Shown: positions 26,203 to 34,719 of the stretch, piece after piece
Numbering within the stretch: position 1 is the first letter of the stretch
Layout: every line of letters starts with the position of its first letter
Origin: Pontibacterium sp049599735
GTDB lineage: Bacteria; Pseudomonadota; Gammaproteobacteria; Pseudomonadales; Balneatricaceae
Direction of reading: 5' to 3'
Assembly (NCBI GenBank): GCA_049599735.1
Contig: JBMYOX010000003.1
Span: forward strand, 41,003 to 105,002
DNA length: 64,000 nucleotides
Notes under the pieces: model-generated
Seen by the model: the letters and a program-made list of their open reading frames with translations, nothing else
Database searches by the model: none
Told to the model about the DNA's origin: nothing
Made by a program: the position numbers and the translations under genes

Positions 26203-27555
26203 TTATGTCGCATTTGGAAATGCTGTATTCACCTGCAACGGCAGCCTTACCCTCACCAACAATCCCTCCAGCTCATCAGACGCGGCCAGCTCAAAACGAC
26301 CCTCATACTGACGCACAATATCAGCCACGATACTCATGCCTATACCATGGCCGTCGGTAGATTCATCCAGGCGCTCTCCCCGGGTCAGCAAACGTTCTAT
26401 CTGATCAGCTTTAATACCCGGTCCGTCATCTTCAATGCTCATCACCAGGCTGTCTGTGTCTGCCTGAGCGACTACCCGGATATGGCCATTCGCCCATTTA
26501 CAGGCGTTATCCATCAAGTTACCCAGCAGCTCCAGCAGATCATCACGCTCGCCTGGGAAGTAAATATTGTCAGCAACATTGATCTCAAAGGACAGCGCCT
26601 TATCCCGATAAATTGCTTTCAGAGTACGCTGTAGTTTTTCCAGCTCAGGCACCAGATAAATACGCTGCCCCGGCAAAGCTGCACCTGCAATTCTGGCCCT
26701 TGTTAATTCCCGGTGCATCAAATCACGCAAGCGTACTGACTGCTCTGCCATATCTGCCGCCCGTTGAGGAGCCTCCGCTTTTAAAGCTTCTATTTGCCGA
26801 TCCAGCACAGTAAGCGGGGTTTTAGCGGCGTGGGCCAGATTCCCGACGGCATTACGTGAACGCTGCAAACGCAGTTCCATCGCCTGCACCAGATAATTAA
26901 TTTCTGTCACCAGCGGATCAACCTCTGCGGTATCAACCGTGGATAACTGCCTGACCTCACCCTGCTTTAACCGGCTGACATCCGCGCGCACACGCAGTAA
27001 AGCCCCCAGGCCACGCCTGATAATGACCACCTGCAAAATCAGAATCGTCAGCAAAAAGAATACCGCCGCCCCGGCAACCCACCTGCCCAGGCGCGTCAGG
27101 GACTTATCAATGCGCGTCACGTCTTCTGCCACTACGAGCTGCAAACGCTCACCATCTTTCATAAAACTCTGATCAAGCACTAACCAGGGGTGTTTAGCCT
27201 TGATCACCAGGTGCACGTTTTCCTGACCAATCTGCTCGCCGCCATTGGTTGGGATCATTTCATCCCAGAGCGAACGGGAATACAGCCACTCCCCTTTTAT
27301 ACGCACCTGAAAATAATGACCTGACATGGGTTGCAGATAAACAGGATCAATAAGCTCTGTGTTCATTTTCCAGTTGCCCGCTTTATCCTGCTCCACAGCC
27401 CGCAGTAACGCGTAGGCATCACTGGAGAGACTGGCGCTGACAAACTCATAAGCGGTCTGGCGCAAAAACCAGCTATTAGCCAGCCAGAGCACGACGATGG
27501 CAATAATGGAGATAAGCATAAAACCGCTGTTAAGGCGGGCCTGTATGGACTTCAC
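26203..27555 (-). CDS. Two-component sensor histidine kinase (PhoQ-like)
   Basis: Inner-membrane sensor, 450 residues: membrane segment 1 about 10-30, periplasmic domain about 31-158, membrane segment 2 about 159-179, then HAMP linker, phospho-acceptor H242 in NLAHAAKTPLTVL, N box LLGNLMDNACKWA (N346/N350) and G1 box EDDGPGI near 376-381. HAAKTPL rather than HELRTPL is seen in PhoQ-type kinases. GTG start, after the response regulator gene with a 13-bp gap. Signal unknown. Confidence 0.93.
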   Translation of the reverse strand: MKSIQARLNSGFMLISIIAIVVLWLANSWFLRQTAYEFVSASLSSDAYALLRAVEQDKAGNWKMNTELIDPVYLQPMSGHYFQVRIKGEWLYSRSLWDEMIPTNGGEQIGQENVHLVIKAKHPWLVLDQSFMKDGERLQLVVAEDVTRIDKSLTRLGRWVAGAAVFFLLTILILQVVIIRRGLGALLRVRADVSRLKQGEVRQLSTVDTAEVDPLVTEINYLVQAMELRLQRSRNAVGNLAHAAKTPLTVLDRQIEALKAEAPQRAADMAEQSVRLRDLMHRELTRARIAGAALPGQRIYLVPELEKLQRTLKAIYRDKALSFEINVADNIYFPGERDDLLELLGNLMDNACKWANGHIRVVAQADTDSLVMSIEDDGPGIKADQIERLLTRGERLDESTDGHGIGMSIVADIVRQYEGRFELAASDELEGLLVRVRLPLQVNTAFPNAT

Positions 27556-27568
27556 GTGTCAGTTACAC

Positions 27569-28234
27569 TCACAACCGGGCCACAAATACATAACCCTGAC
27601 CGCGCTTGGTCTCGATACGTGCTTTACCAATTTTTTTGCGCAGCATTTTGATATAAGCCTCAATCACATTACTGTCATTTTCGACACCATCATCATACAA
27701 GTGCTCTACCAGCTGTAATTTGGAAAGTACACGGGCGGGGTTGTGCATAAAATAACGCAGCAGGCGGTATTCAGTGCCTGTCAGAGCAACCTCATCACCA
27801 CCGTTTAACTGTACCGACTGGGTTTTTTCATTCAGCACCAGGCCTTCAGCTTCTAACTGGCTACTGATCTGCTGATTAGCACGGCGCAGTAGTGCGGTCA
27901 TACGCACCAGTAATTCTTCTGTATGGAAAGGTTTACCCAGATAATCATCAGCACCGGCTTCAAAACCATCCACACGCTCTTTCCAGGCCGAACGCGCCGT
28001 CAGAATCAGTACAGGCACATTATTGCGCCGCTTGCGCCAGTTCTGCAGCACTTCGAGCCCCGGGCGCTGTGGCAGGCCTAAATCCAGTACCACCAGGTCA
28101 TAGATATCTTCATAACCCAAAGCTTCACCGTCCACGCCATTGTCAGCGAGGTCTACGGCATAACCACCTTTGATCAGCTCCGCCCTTAAGTCAGGCCCCA
28201 GAACCGGATCATCCTCTACCAGAAGCACTCTCAT
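27569..28234 (-). CDS. OmpR/PhoB-family response regulator
   Basis: DNA-binding regulator, 221 residues. Receiver domain with acidic pair D8/D9, phosphorylation site D51 (VVLDLGLP) and KPF lysine near residue 103. The C-terminal winged helix includes ALTGTEYRLLRYFM and DSNVIEAYIKMLRKKIG, close to PhoP/QseB-like regulators. Its ATG overlaps the stop of the PepSY gene by one base, so all three genes form one operon. Confidence 0.93.
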   Translation of the reverse strand: MRVLLVEDDPVLGPDLRAELIKGGYAVDLADNGVDGEALGYEDIYDLVVLDLGLPQRPGLEVLQNWRKRRNNVPVLILTARSAWKERVDGFEAGADDYLGKPFHTEELLVRMTALLRRANQQISSQLEAEGLVLNEKTQSVQLNGGDEVALTGTEYRLLRYFMHNPARVLSKLQLVEHLYDDGVENDSNVIEAYIKMLRKKIGKARIETKRGQGYVFVARL

Positions 28235-28593
28235 TATAACGATGACCCCTCTTCTATCATCTGTCCGGTTCTTGCATCCACCAGCAAACGACGCACCACC
28301 CCATCCTTGCCTGCTACATCCATTTCATAGATATAGTTGTCACCCTGTTTTAACAGACTGGTATCCAACATGCGCCCATCAGTCAGTGCTTTAACCAAAT
28401 CCATCAGTTCCATCATTGAAAGAATGGTGCCCGCTTCCACCAGCACCCGACAGGCATCGGTATCCAGACGCATGACATTCGCCGTATTCAGCGTCAGCGC
28501 CATCGGTTGTGATTCGGGCAGGGCCGAATGTACCGATGAAAAACCCAGTACCATCAGCCCTGATAAAATAACAGGGCGCATATATTTTTTCAT
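28234..28593 (-). CDS. PepSY-domain periplasmic protein
   Basis: 119 residues with a signal peptide of about 24 residues (SSVHSALPESQ) and a PepSY domain ending VRRLLVDARTGQMIEEG. PepSY domains are found in protease inhibitors and in small secreted proteins beside sensor kinases. GGAGG four bases upstream of the ATG. First gene of the operon with the response regulator and kinase; a role as periplasmic partner or modulator of the kinase is an inference. Confidence 0.85.
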   Translation of the reverse strand: MKKYMRPVILSGLMVLGFSSVHSALPESQPMALTLNTANVMRLDTDACRVLVEAGTILSMMELMDLVKALTDGRMLDTSLLKQGDNYIYEMDVAGKDGVVRRLLVDARTGQMIEEGSSL

Positions 28594-28789
28594 AGAACCT
28601 CCCGGATAGGACGTAAGGCCGTGTCAGTTATCAAAAAAATAAAGCCTGAGAGGTGCCGGGCCCAATATAACCGGGTCAGATAATGACTATGTCTTTCCAT
28701 AACAGCCCTTCAGGTTGTGAGTGCCTGATGCTAACTCTAGTGCTAAGACCTGAATTCAAACTGAAAGCGAGCGGGCTAATCAGGCCTCT

Positions 28790-29278
28790 TTAGAATAAGC
28801 CTGTTAAAAACAGGTACGCAGTGAGCTGCAATGCAATCGCCGCCAGCACACCGGCCAGTACATCATCCAGCATAATACCCAGACCACCCGATACTTTTTT
28901 ATCTGCCCAGCCAATCGGCCAGGGTTTAATAATATCGAACAGCCGAAACCAGACAAAACCCACGAAGATCCAGATCAGACCTGCGGGTGCGGCAAACATG
29001 GTAATCCAGAAACCTACAAATTCATCCCAGACAATACCGCCATGATCATGCACACCAATATCTGCCGATGTGCGCTCACAGAGCCAGATACCCACCAGCG
29101 TAGTCACCACCAGCATCAGCGCATAGACAGGCAATGACAACTGTTGAAACCAGAGGTAGGGAACAACAGCGGCCAGGGTACCAAAAGTGCCAGGCGCAAA
29201 AGGAGCTGCACCACTGCCCAGGCCAAACGCCAGGAAGTGCACGGGATTTGACCAGACGGTAGAAGGTACTTTGTTCAT
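28790..29278 (-). CDS. pgpA: Phosphatidylglycerophosphatase A
   Basis: Membrane phosphatase making phosphatidylglycerol. 162 residues, family signature GSGAAPFAPGTFGTLAAV, then several hydrophobic segments and the acidic motifs WDEFVGF and RLFDIIKPWP. Last gene of the glyA-pgpA block, overlapping thiL by four bases (ATGA). Confidence 0.94.
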   Translation of the reverse strand: MNKVPSTVWSNPVHFLAFGLGSGAAPFAPGTFGTLAAVVPYLWFQQLSLPVYALMLVVTTLVGIWLCERTSADIGVHDHGGIVWDEFVGFWITMFAAPAGLIWIFVGFVWFRLFDIIKPWPIGWADKKVSGGLGIMLDDVLAGVLAAIALQLTAYLFLTGLF

Positions 29279-30234
29279 GAAGAGTGTTCCGAAAAGTGAT
29301 CAAAACCCAGGTTATCCGGTGCCGCCTGACCTGCTATACGAATGCCGGGCTGCTCTGTGATTACACCGAGTACAGAGACCGGATCAGGCAAGTTGTTCAG
29401 CAAATGCCGTTTTTCCGGCGGCAGTGTAAAACACAGTTCAAAGTCTTCACCACCGGTCAGTGCCCATTGCCGGGCCTGAGGTTTATCCACATACGCTAAA
29501 AGGGCCGCAGACAACGGCAGGTTGTCCGGATTGATATCTGCGCCCAGACCCGACGGTACCAGTAAATGCCCCAGATCAGCCAGCAGGCCATCGGAGATAT
29601 CAAGACAAGCCGATGCCAGCATCCGCAACGCGATACCCGTTTGGATACGTGGCTGTGGCGCATAAAAACGCTGACGCAGGTATTCGATGGTGTGATCTTC
29701 CGGCTGTTCTTTTAACAAAGACTCCAGCCCCGCCCGGCTATCACCCAGGCAACCCGTCACACAGACCAGATCTCCCACTGAAGCACCGGTGCGGGTTAAC
29801 GCTTTATCCACAGGCACAAAACCATGCACTTGTGCCGATAGACTCAGTGGGCCACGGGTAGTATCACCACCCACCAGATGGATTGACAGTTCTGCTGCCG
29901 ATTCAGCCAGACTGGCGGCAAAAGGTGCCAGCCATTCAGGATCAGCCTCGGGTAACGTCAGCGCCAACGTAAACCAGGCCGGTTTTGCCCCCATCGCCGC
30001 CAGATCACTGACGGCAGCACCGAGCAGACGAGTCGCCAGATGAGCCGGGGCAGTACCGGGTAAAAAATGAGTGCCTTCCACCAGGGTATCAATGGAAACT
30101 GCCAGTACCTCACCGGCAGCAGGCACCAACAACGCACAATCATCCCCTATACCTAAAGCGACTGAGGCATCTTTAGCCGATGAAGCAAAAAAATGCCGAA
30201 TTAATTCAAATTCGCTTAAGGTAGCGGTGCTCAT
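29275..30234 (-). CDS. thiL: Thiamine-monophosphate kinase
   Basis: Phosphorylates thiamine monophosphate to thiamine diphosphate. 319 residues of the AIR-synthase-like fold: GDDCALL, TDTLVEGTHF-like IDTLVEGTHF, DISDGLLADLGHL and TGGEDFELCF. Overlaps nusB (ATGA) and pgpA; the nusB-thiL-pgpA order is standard in this class. Confidence 0.95.
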   Translation of the reverse strand: MSTATLSEFELIRHFFASSAKDASVALGIGDDCALLVPAAGEVLAVSIDTLVEGTHFLPGTAPAHLATRLLGAAVSDLAAMGAKPAWFTLALTLPEADPEWLAPFAASLAESAAELSIHLVGGDTTRGPLSLSAQVHGFVPVDKALTRTGASVGDLVCVTGCLGDSRAGLESLLKEQPEDHTIEYLRQRFYAPQPRIQTGIALRMLASACLDISDGLLADLGHLLVPSGLGADINPDNLPLSAALLAYVDKPQARQWALTGGEDFELCFTLPPEKRHLLNNLPDPVSVLGVITEQPGIRIAGQAAPDNLGFDHFSEHSS

Positions 30235-30707
30235 CGTGACGCGTTAGCTCGAATCTCGGCCATACGTACACGCTGTGCCAGCTTATCCAGAATACCGTTG
30301 ACATAGCGGTGGCTTTCAGTGGCACCAAAGGTTTTGGCCAGCTCAACACTTTCGTTAATCGCCACACGATAAGGCACTTCGATCCGGTGCATCAGTTCGT
30401 AAGCACCGATACGCAAAACCGTTAGCTCCACAGGATCCAGGTCATTCAGGTCCCGGTCCAGGAAAGGTGAATAACGCTCGTCCAGCTCAGACTTACGTGC
30501 GGAAACCCCCCGTAGCAATTCTGAAAACAACTGCACATCCGTATTGCTCATGTCATTATCAACGCGGAACTGGGCATCAATCTCATTAACCGCCTGACCC
30601 GCAAGCTGCCACTGATACAAAGCCTGCAGCGCAAAGCTGCGGGCCGAGCGGCGCTTTTCAGTCAGAGATGATTTTTTACCCGATTTAGGTGCAGGTTTAG
30701 CGTTCAT
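30231..30707 (-). CDS. nusB: Transcription antitermination factor NusB
   Basis: RNA-binding helical factor that acts with NusE at boxA sites in rRNA operons. 158 residues, with RRSARSFALQALYQWQL at the N-terminus, and VPYRVAINESVELAKTFG and YVNGILDKLA toward the end. Somewhat extended basic N-terminus (PKSGKKSS). Six bases after ribH. Confidence 0.95.
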   Translation of the reverse strand: MNAKPAPKSGKKSSLTEKRRSARSFALQALYQWQLAGQAVNEIDAQFRVDNDMSNTDVQLFSELLRGVSARKSELDERYSPFLDRDLNDLDPVELTVLRIGAYELMHRIEVPYRVAINESVELAKTFGATESHRYVNGILDKLAQRVRMAEIRANASR

Positions 30708-30713
30708 TAACTC

Positions 30714-31187
30714 TTAATCCTCGAGCTTGCGCAGCAAGCTAACCATTTCCAGGGCAGACAGTGCAGCTTCGTCACCTTTGTTGCCCATTTTAGTACCCGA
30801 ACGTTCAACGGCCTGCTCGATACTGTTAACCGTCAGGATGCCGTTCGCAACCGGTACGTTATAGTCCAGAGACACCTGAGCCACCCCTTTAGAGCTTTCA
30901 CCTGAGACATATTCAAAATGAGGTGTGCCACCACGAATTACCGCACCCAGTGCAATAATCGCATCAGCATCACCCTGAGCCGCAACACGTTTAACCGCCA
31001 GCGGAATCTCAAAGGCACCCGGCACCCGGATTACACGAATATTCTCTTCATCCACGCCGTGACGTTTCAGTGTATCCAGCGCGCCTTCTAACAGGCTTTC
31101 AACAACAAACGCATTAAAACGACCCACTACAATCGCGTATTTGCCATTTCCGCTGACAAAATCGCCTTCATAAATTTTAACTGACAT
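30714..31187 (-). CDS. ribH: 6,7-dimethyl-8-ribityllumazine synthase
   Basis: Penultimate riboflavin enzyme, condensing dihydroxybutanone phosphate with the ribitylamino-uracil. 157 residues; motifs GRFNAFVVESLLEGA, RVPGAFEIP, ALGAVIRGGTPHFEYV with the catalytic histidine, and PVANGILTVNSIEQA. Follows ribB by 14 bp. Confidence 0.96.
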   Translation of the reverse strand: MSVKIYEGDFVSGNGKYAIVVGRFNAFVVESLLEGALDTLKRHGVDEENIRVIRVPGAFEIPLAVKRVAAQGDADAIIALGAVIRGGTPHFEYVSGESSKGVAQVSLDYNVPVANGILTVNSIEQAVERSGTKMGNKGDEAALSALEMVSLLRKLED

Positions 31188-31201
31188 GATTTAAGTCCCG
31201 C

Positions 31202-32317
31202 TTATTCTTCACAAGGGATATATTCTTCAATCTCCAGATCAAAACCGGAAATTGCATTAAATTTCATCGGTGAGCTGAGCAGGCGCATTTTACGCACACC
31301 CAGATCACGTAGCATCTGAGAGCCGGTACCTACGGTCAGATAGGCACCTGAGGCACTCACATTTACTTTTGATTTTTGCTTGCCGGACAAGACATTTGTC
31401 AGGGCATCACCCAGATCATAACGCACGCCCGTATCCAGTAGCAGCACAACACCGCGGCCTTCTTCAGCAACCCGTTGTAATGCTTTGCGCACCGTCCACT
31501 TAAGCTCATTGCCCGGTGCAACACCCACTACATCACGCAAGACTTCAGTACGGATATGTACCCGCACCATTGTAGGTTCTTCCGGCTCTATATCACCCAA
31601 CGTGATAGCCAGATGGGTGCAACCCTGAATTTCATCACGGTAAGTGACGTAGTTAAAGTCACCAAACTCAGTCGGCAGCACACCTTCTTCAATGCGCTCT
31701 ACCGTGTGTTCATTGGTGGTGCGGTAATGAATCAGATCAGCAATAGTACCAATCTTCAGGTCATGCTTTTCAGCAAATTTTTCAAGATCCGGACGACGTG
31801 CCATAGTGCCGTCATCGTTCATGATTTCAACAATCGCAGCCGCAGGCGTTAAACCCGCCAAACGTGCCAGATCACAACCGGCTTCAGTATGACCGGCACG
31901 GCTTAAAACACCACCGGGCTGAGCCATCAGCGGAAAAATATGACCCGGCTGTACAATATCATCCGGTGTCACACTGTCTTTTACCGCCACCCGCACCGTA
32001 TGGGCACGATCGGCTGCCGAAATACCCGTAGTCACACCTTCAGCGGCTTCAATCGACAGGGTAAAGTTCGTCGAGAACTGGGCGCCATTGCTCTGAACCA
32101 TCAGGGGCAAATTCAGCTTTTCACAATGGCTTTGGGTCAGGGTCAGACAAATCAGGCCACGGGCATGGGTCGCCATAAAGTTGATATCATCCGGGCGCAC
32201 CATTTCGGCGGCGATGACCAGATCCCCTTCATTTTCCCGGTCTTCATCATCCATCAGGATGACCATTTTGCCCTGACGGATATCGTCAATAATTTCCTGG
32301 CTGCTATTCAGTTTCAT
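31202..32317 (-). CDS. ribB: 3,4-dihydroxy-2-butanone 4-phosphate synthase with degenerate GTP cyclohydrolase II domain
   Basis: Converts ribulose 5-phosphate to 3,4-dihydroxybutanone phosphate. Residues 1-200 are a full RibB domain (DDEDRENEGDLVIAAE, HTEAGCDLARLAGL). Residues about 205-371 have the fold pattern of GTP cyclohydrolase II but none of its zinc cysteines: where active enzymes have SECLTGD...CDCG this protein has IRTEVLRDVVGVAPGNE, and TNNPRK is replaced by SSPMK. The domain is therefore unlikely to open GTP; ribA at 25410-26021 does. This domain layout is known in pseudomonads. Sits between ribE and ribH. Confidence 0.93.
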   Translation of the reverse strand: MKLNSSQEIIDDIRQGKMVILMDDEDRENEGDLVIAAEMVRPDDINFMATHARGLICLTLTQSHCEKLNLPLMVQSNGAQFSTNFTLSIEAAEGVTTGISAADRAHTVRVAVKDSVTPDDIVQPGHIFPLMAQPGGVLSRAGHTEAGCDLARLAGLTPAAAIVEIMNDDGTMARRPDLEKFAEKHDLKIGTIADLIHYRTTNEHTVERIEEGVLPTEFGDFNYVTYRDEIQGCTHLAITLGDIEPEEPTMVRVHIRTEVLRDVVGVAPGNELKWTVRKALQRVAEEGRGVVLLLDTGVRYDLGDALTNVLSGKQKSKVNVSASGAYLTVGTGSQMLRDLGVRKMRLLSSPMKFNAISGFDLEIEEYIPCEE

Positions 32318-32336
32318 CAGTAGGTTCTCGTCCGCC

Positions 32337-33011
32337 TCAGCGGTTTGTAAATCCGTATTGTGCCAGTTTGTCGAGTGTTAACCCGCCATCGGCAGCTTCT
32401 TGTGGCTCATCAGTGTCCGTGCGATGGGCCAGCATGCGCTCCAGGTAACGGGCAATAATATCCACCTCAAGGTGAACTTGCCGACCCGGAACATAATGAT
32501 CTATCACCGTTTCCTTCACGGTATGCGGCACTATATTCAGCTCAAACAAATCAGCCCGTACTGCATTCACGGTTAAACTCGTGCCATCAACCGTTATCGA
32601 ACCTTTAGGGGCAATATAACGCCCGAGTGAAACCGGCGCTTTTACAGTAAAACGCACTGAGCGGGCATCATCACGTCGATCCACAATTTCACCCAGGCCA
32701 TCCACATGCCCTGTTACTATATGCCCCCCTAAGCGGCTGGTGGGCATCAGGGCTTTTTCAAGGTTCACCCGCTCACCAACCGACAGTTTAGGAAAACGGG
32801 TATGAATCAGGGTTTCACGAGACACATCGGCCCAGAAACCATCTCCGGGCAGATCAATTGCCGTCAGGCAAACACCATTTACCGCGATACTGTCTCCTGA
32901 TTTAACATCACCAAGGTCCAGATCACCGGTGCGCACATAGAGTTGTAAATCACCCTGTTGTTCCTGCACAGCCGCGATGGTGCCTGTTGCTTCTATAATG
33001 CCGGTAAACAT
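32337..33011 (-). CDS. ribE: Riboflavin synthase alpha chain
   Basis: Dismutates two lumazine molecules to riboflavin. 224 residues in two lumazine-binding repeats: MFTGIIEATG with VNGVCLT and a second half starting GHIVTGHVDG with GTSLTVN. The ATG at 33011 overlaps the ribD stop (ATGA); the TTG one codon upstream is not needed. Also called ribC in E. coli. Confidence 0.95.
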   Translation of the reverse strand: MFTGIIEATGTIAAVQEQQGDLQLYVRTGDLDLGDVKSGDSIAVNGVCLTAIDLPGDGFWADVSRETLIHTRFPKLSVGERVNLEKALMPTSRLGGHIVTGHVDGLGEIVDRRDDARSVRFTVKAPVSLGRYIAPKGSITVDGTSLTVNAVRADLFELNIVPHTVKETVIDHYVPGRQVHLEVDIIARYLERMLAHRTDTDEPQEAADGGLTLDKLAQYGFTNR

Positions 33012-34147
33012 CAATTTTTCTCCGGTGAAACAGGCTGTAAGGTTAAACGTAAATCATCACCGATCTGACGACTGTCCACTAACTGCAAGCGTATCTGTTG
33101 CTGCATACGCTTAAAAGGCAGCTCATACAGGGGCCGTGCATCCGACCCCAGCAAGGTCATCGCCATATAAACTATCAATTCATCCACAAGGCCCGCTTCA
33201 ACAAAGCTACCGGCCAGGGTTGCACCGGTTTCAACCAGTATCTCATTCGCCTGCTCTGTCTCAGCAAGGTACTTTAATAATGTGCTAAGGCAGATACGCC
33301 CCGCATCTGCTTCAACAACCTTAACGTCAGCACCCGCAGCCTGAAGCGCCTGAATAGCAGCCTTGTCTGTACTCAAGGTCGCGATCAGCGTACGTCCGGG
33401 TTGTTGTAAAATCTTTGCCGTCAGCGGTGTACGTAACTGACTGTCCAGCACCACCCTCAGCGGTTGTGTGCGCACCGGATGTTCGGCCTGTTCAAGCAGT
33501 TCTGGTGCACGTACCGTCAGGGCCGAATCATCCTGAAGCAGAGAGTCCACCCCGGTAATAATCACCGAGCTTTGTGCACGTAAGCGCTGTACATCAAGCC
33601 GTGCAGCCGGGCCGGTAATCCACTGGGATTCACCACTTTGCATCGCTGTGCGCCCATCCAGGCTCGCGGCCGTTTTAAGCCGCACATAAGGCTGCCCGGT
33701 TTCCATACGTTTGATAAAACCGGGGTTCAGCGCGCAGGCTTCAGCGTCCAGCAACCCGGCGGTGGCTTTAATGCCGGCATCCTGAAGTAACTTAATACCC
33801 CGGCCCGCCACCTGAGGATTAGGGTCGACCATCGCCGCAACCACCCGCATCACCCCGGCATCAATCAGCCCCTGTGCACAAGGTGGGGTTTTACCGTGAT
33901 GACTGCAGGGCTCCAGCGTCACATAAGCCGTGGCACCCCGTGCTGCAACCCCAGCCTCACGCAGTGCGTTCACTTCAGCATGGCCTTCACCGGCATAAAC
34001 ATGGAAACCTTCACCCACGACTAAGCCATCTTTAACTAACACACAGCCCACCCGGGGGTTAGGCCAGGTGGTATAAAGACCTTGTGCGGCTAACTTTAGC
34101 GCACGGGCCATAAATACCCGGTCCTGTTGTTCAGCCGAACTAACCAT
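33011..34147 (-). CDS. ribD: Bifunctional riboflavin deaminase/reductase RibD
   Basis: Second and third steps of riboflavin synthesis. 378 residues. Deaminase domain about 1-145 with zinc motif HAEVNAL and PCSHHGKTPPC; reductase domain about 150-370 with LKTAASLDGRTA and SQWITGPAAR, then a NADPH site region near ILVETGATLAGSF. Overlaps nrdR by one base. Confidence 0.96.
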   Translation of the reverse strand: MVSSAEQQDRVFMARALKLAAQGLYTTWPNPRVGCVLVKDGLVVGEGFHVYAGEGHAEVNALREAGVAARGATAYVTLEPCSHHGKTPPCAQGLIDAGVMRVVAAMVDPNPQVAGRGIKLLQDAGIKATAGLLDAEACALNPGFIKRMETGQPYVRLKTAASLDGRTAMQSGESQWITGPAARLDVQRLRAQSSVIITGVDSLLQDDSALTVRAPELLEQAEHPVRTQPLRVVLDSQLRTPLTAKILQQPGRTLIATLSTDKAAIQALQAAGADVKVVEADAGRICLSTLLKYLAETEQANEILVETGATLAGSFVEAGLVDELIVYMAMTLLGSDARPLYELPFKRMQQQIRLQLVDSRQIGDDLRLTLQPVSPEKN

Positions 34148-34623
34148 CAGGGCGCGTCCGACTCATCGTTATGCAGGGCCGCCAGGCGATCAATTTCTTC
34201 TTTAAATTCGTTAATATCCTGAAAGCTACGATAGACAGAAGCAAAACGCACATAAGCGACTTCATCCAGCTTACGCAATTCAGCCATCACTTCTTCACCT
34301 ACCTGACGGGACGGTAACTCACGCTCACCCGCAACCCGTAAATGATGTTTAATACGATTAATGGAGGCTTCAAACTCTTCCATAGAAACAGGCCGTTTTT
34401 CGAGCGCCCGATGGATACCTGCCCGCAGTTTTTCTTCATCAAAAGGCTGGCGGGAACCGTCAGTTTTGATAATACGTGGCATTAAGAGTTCGGCAACTTC
34501 GTAGGTGGTAAAACGTTCATGACAGTGAATACACTCACGACGACGACGGACTTGCTGACCTTCTGCCACCAGCCGGGAATCCACAACCTTGGTTTCGTTC
34601 GCAGCACAAAATGGACAATGCAT
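34147..34623 (-). CDS. nrdR: Transcriptional repressor NrdR
   Basis: Represses ribonucleotide reductase genes in response to ATP/dATP. 158 residues: zinc ribbon with C3, C6, C31, C34 and an ATP-cone domain (about 49-139) starting RIIKTDGSRQPFDEEKL. Lies between glyA and ribD as in many gammaproteobacteria. Confidence 0.96.
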   Translation of the reverse strand: MHCPFCAANETKVVDSRLVAEGQQVRRRRECIHCHERFTTYEVAELLMPRIIKTDGSRQPFDEEKLRAGIHRALEKRPVSMEEFEASINRIKHHLRVAGERELPSRQVGEEVMAELRKLDEVAYVRFASVYRSFQDINEFKEEIDRLAALHNDESDAP

Positions 34624-34670
34624 CGTCGTATCCTGTCAGAGTAAAGAGCGGGGGCATAAAACCCGGATAT

Positions 34671-34695
34671 AAAAAAGGCGACTATTTAAGCCGCC
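34671..34695 (-). terminator. Terminator after glyA
   Basis: On the minus strand GGCGGCT, loop TAAAT, AGTCGCC (one mismatch) is followed by six T. It separates glyA from nrdR, though read-through into nrdR-rib is possible. Confidence 0.7.
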
Positions 34696-34719
34696 CCGGA
34701 TTGTACAGTGTTTCCGGTA

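Noticed and set aside
32318..32336. FMN riboswitch ahead of ribB
   Set aside because: Only 19 bp separate ribE and ribB, and no conserved FMN-aptamer sequence was seen anywhere around the rib genes.
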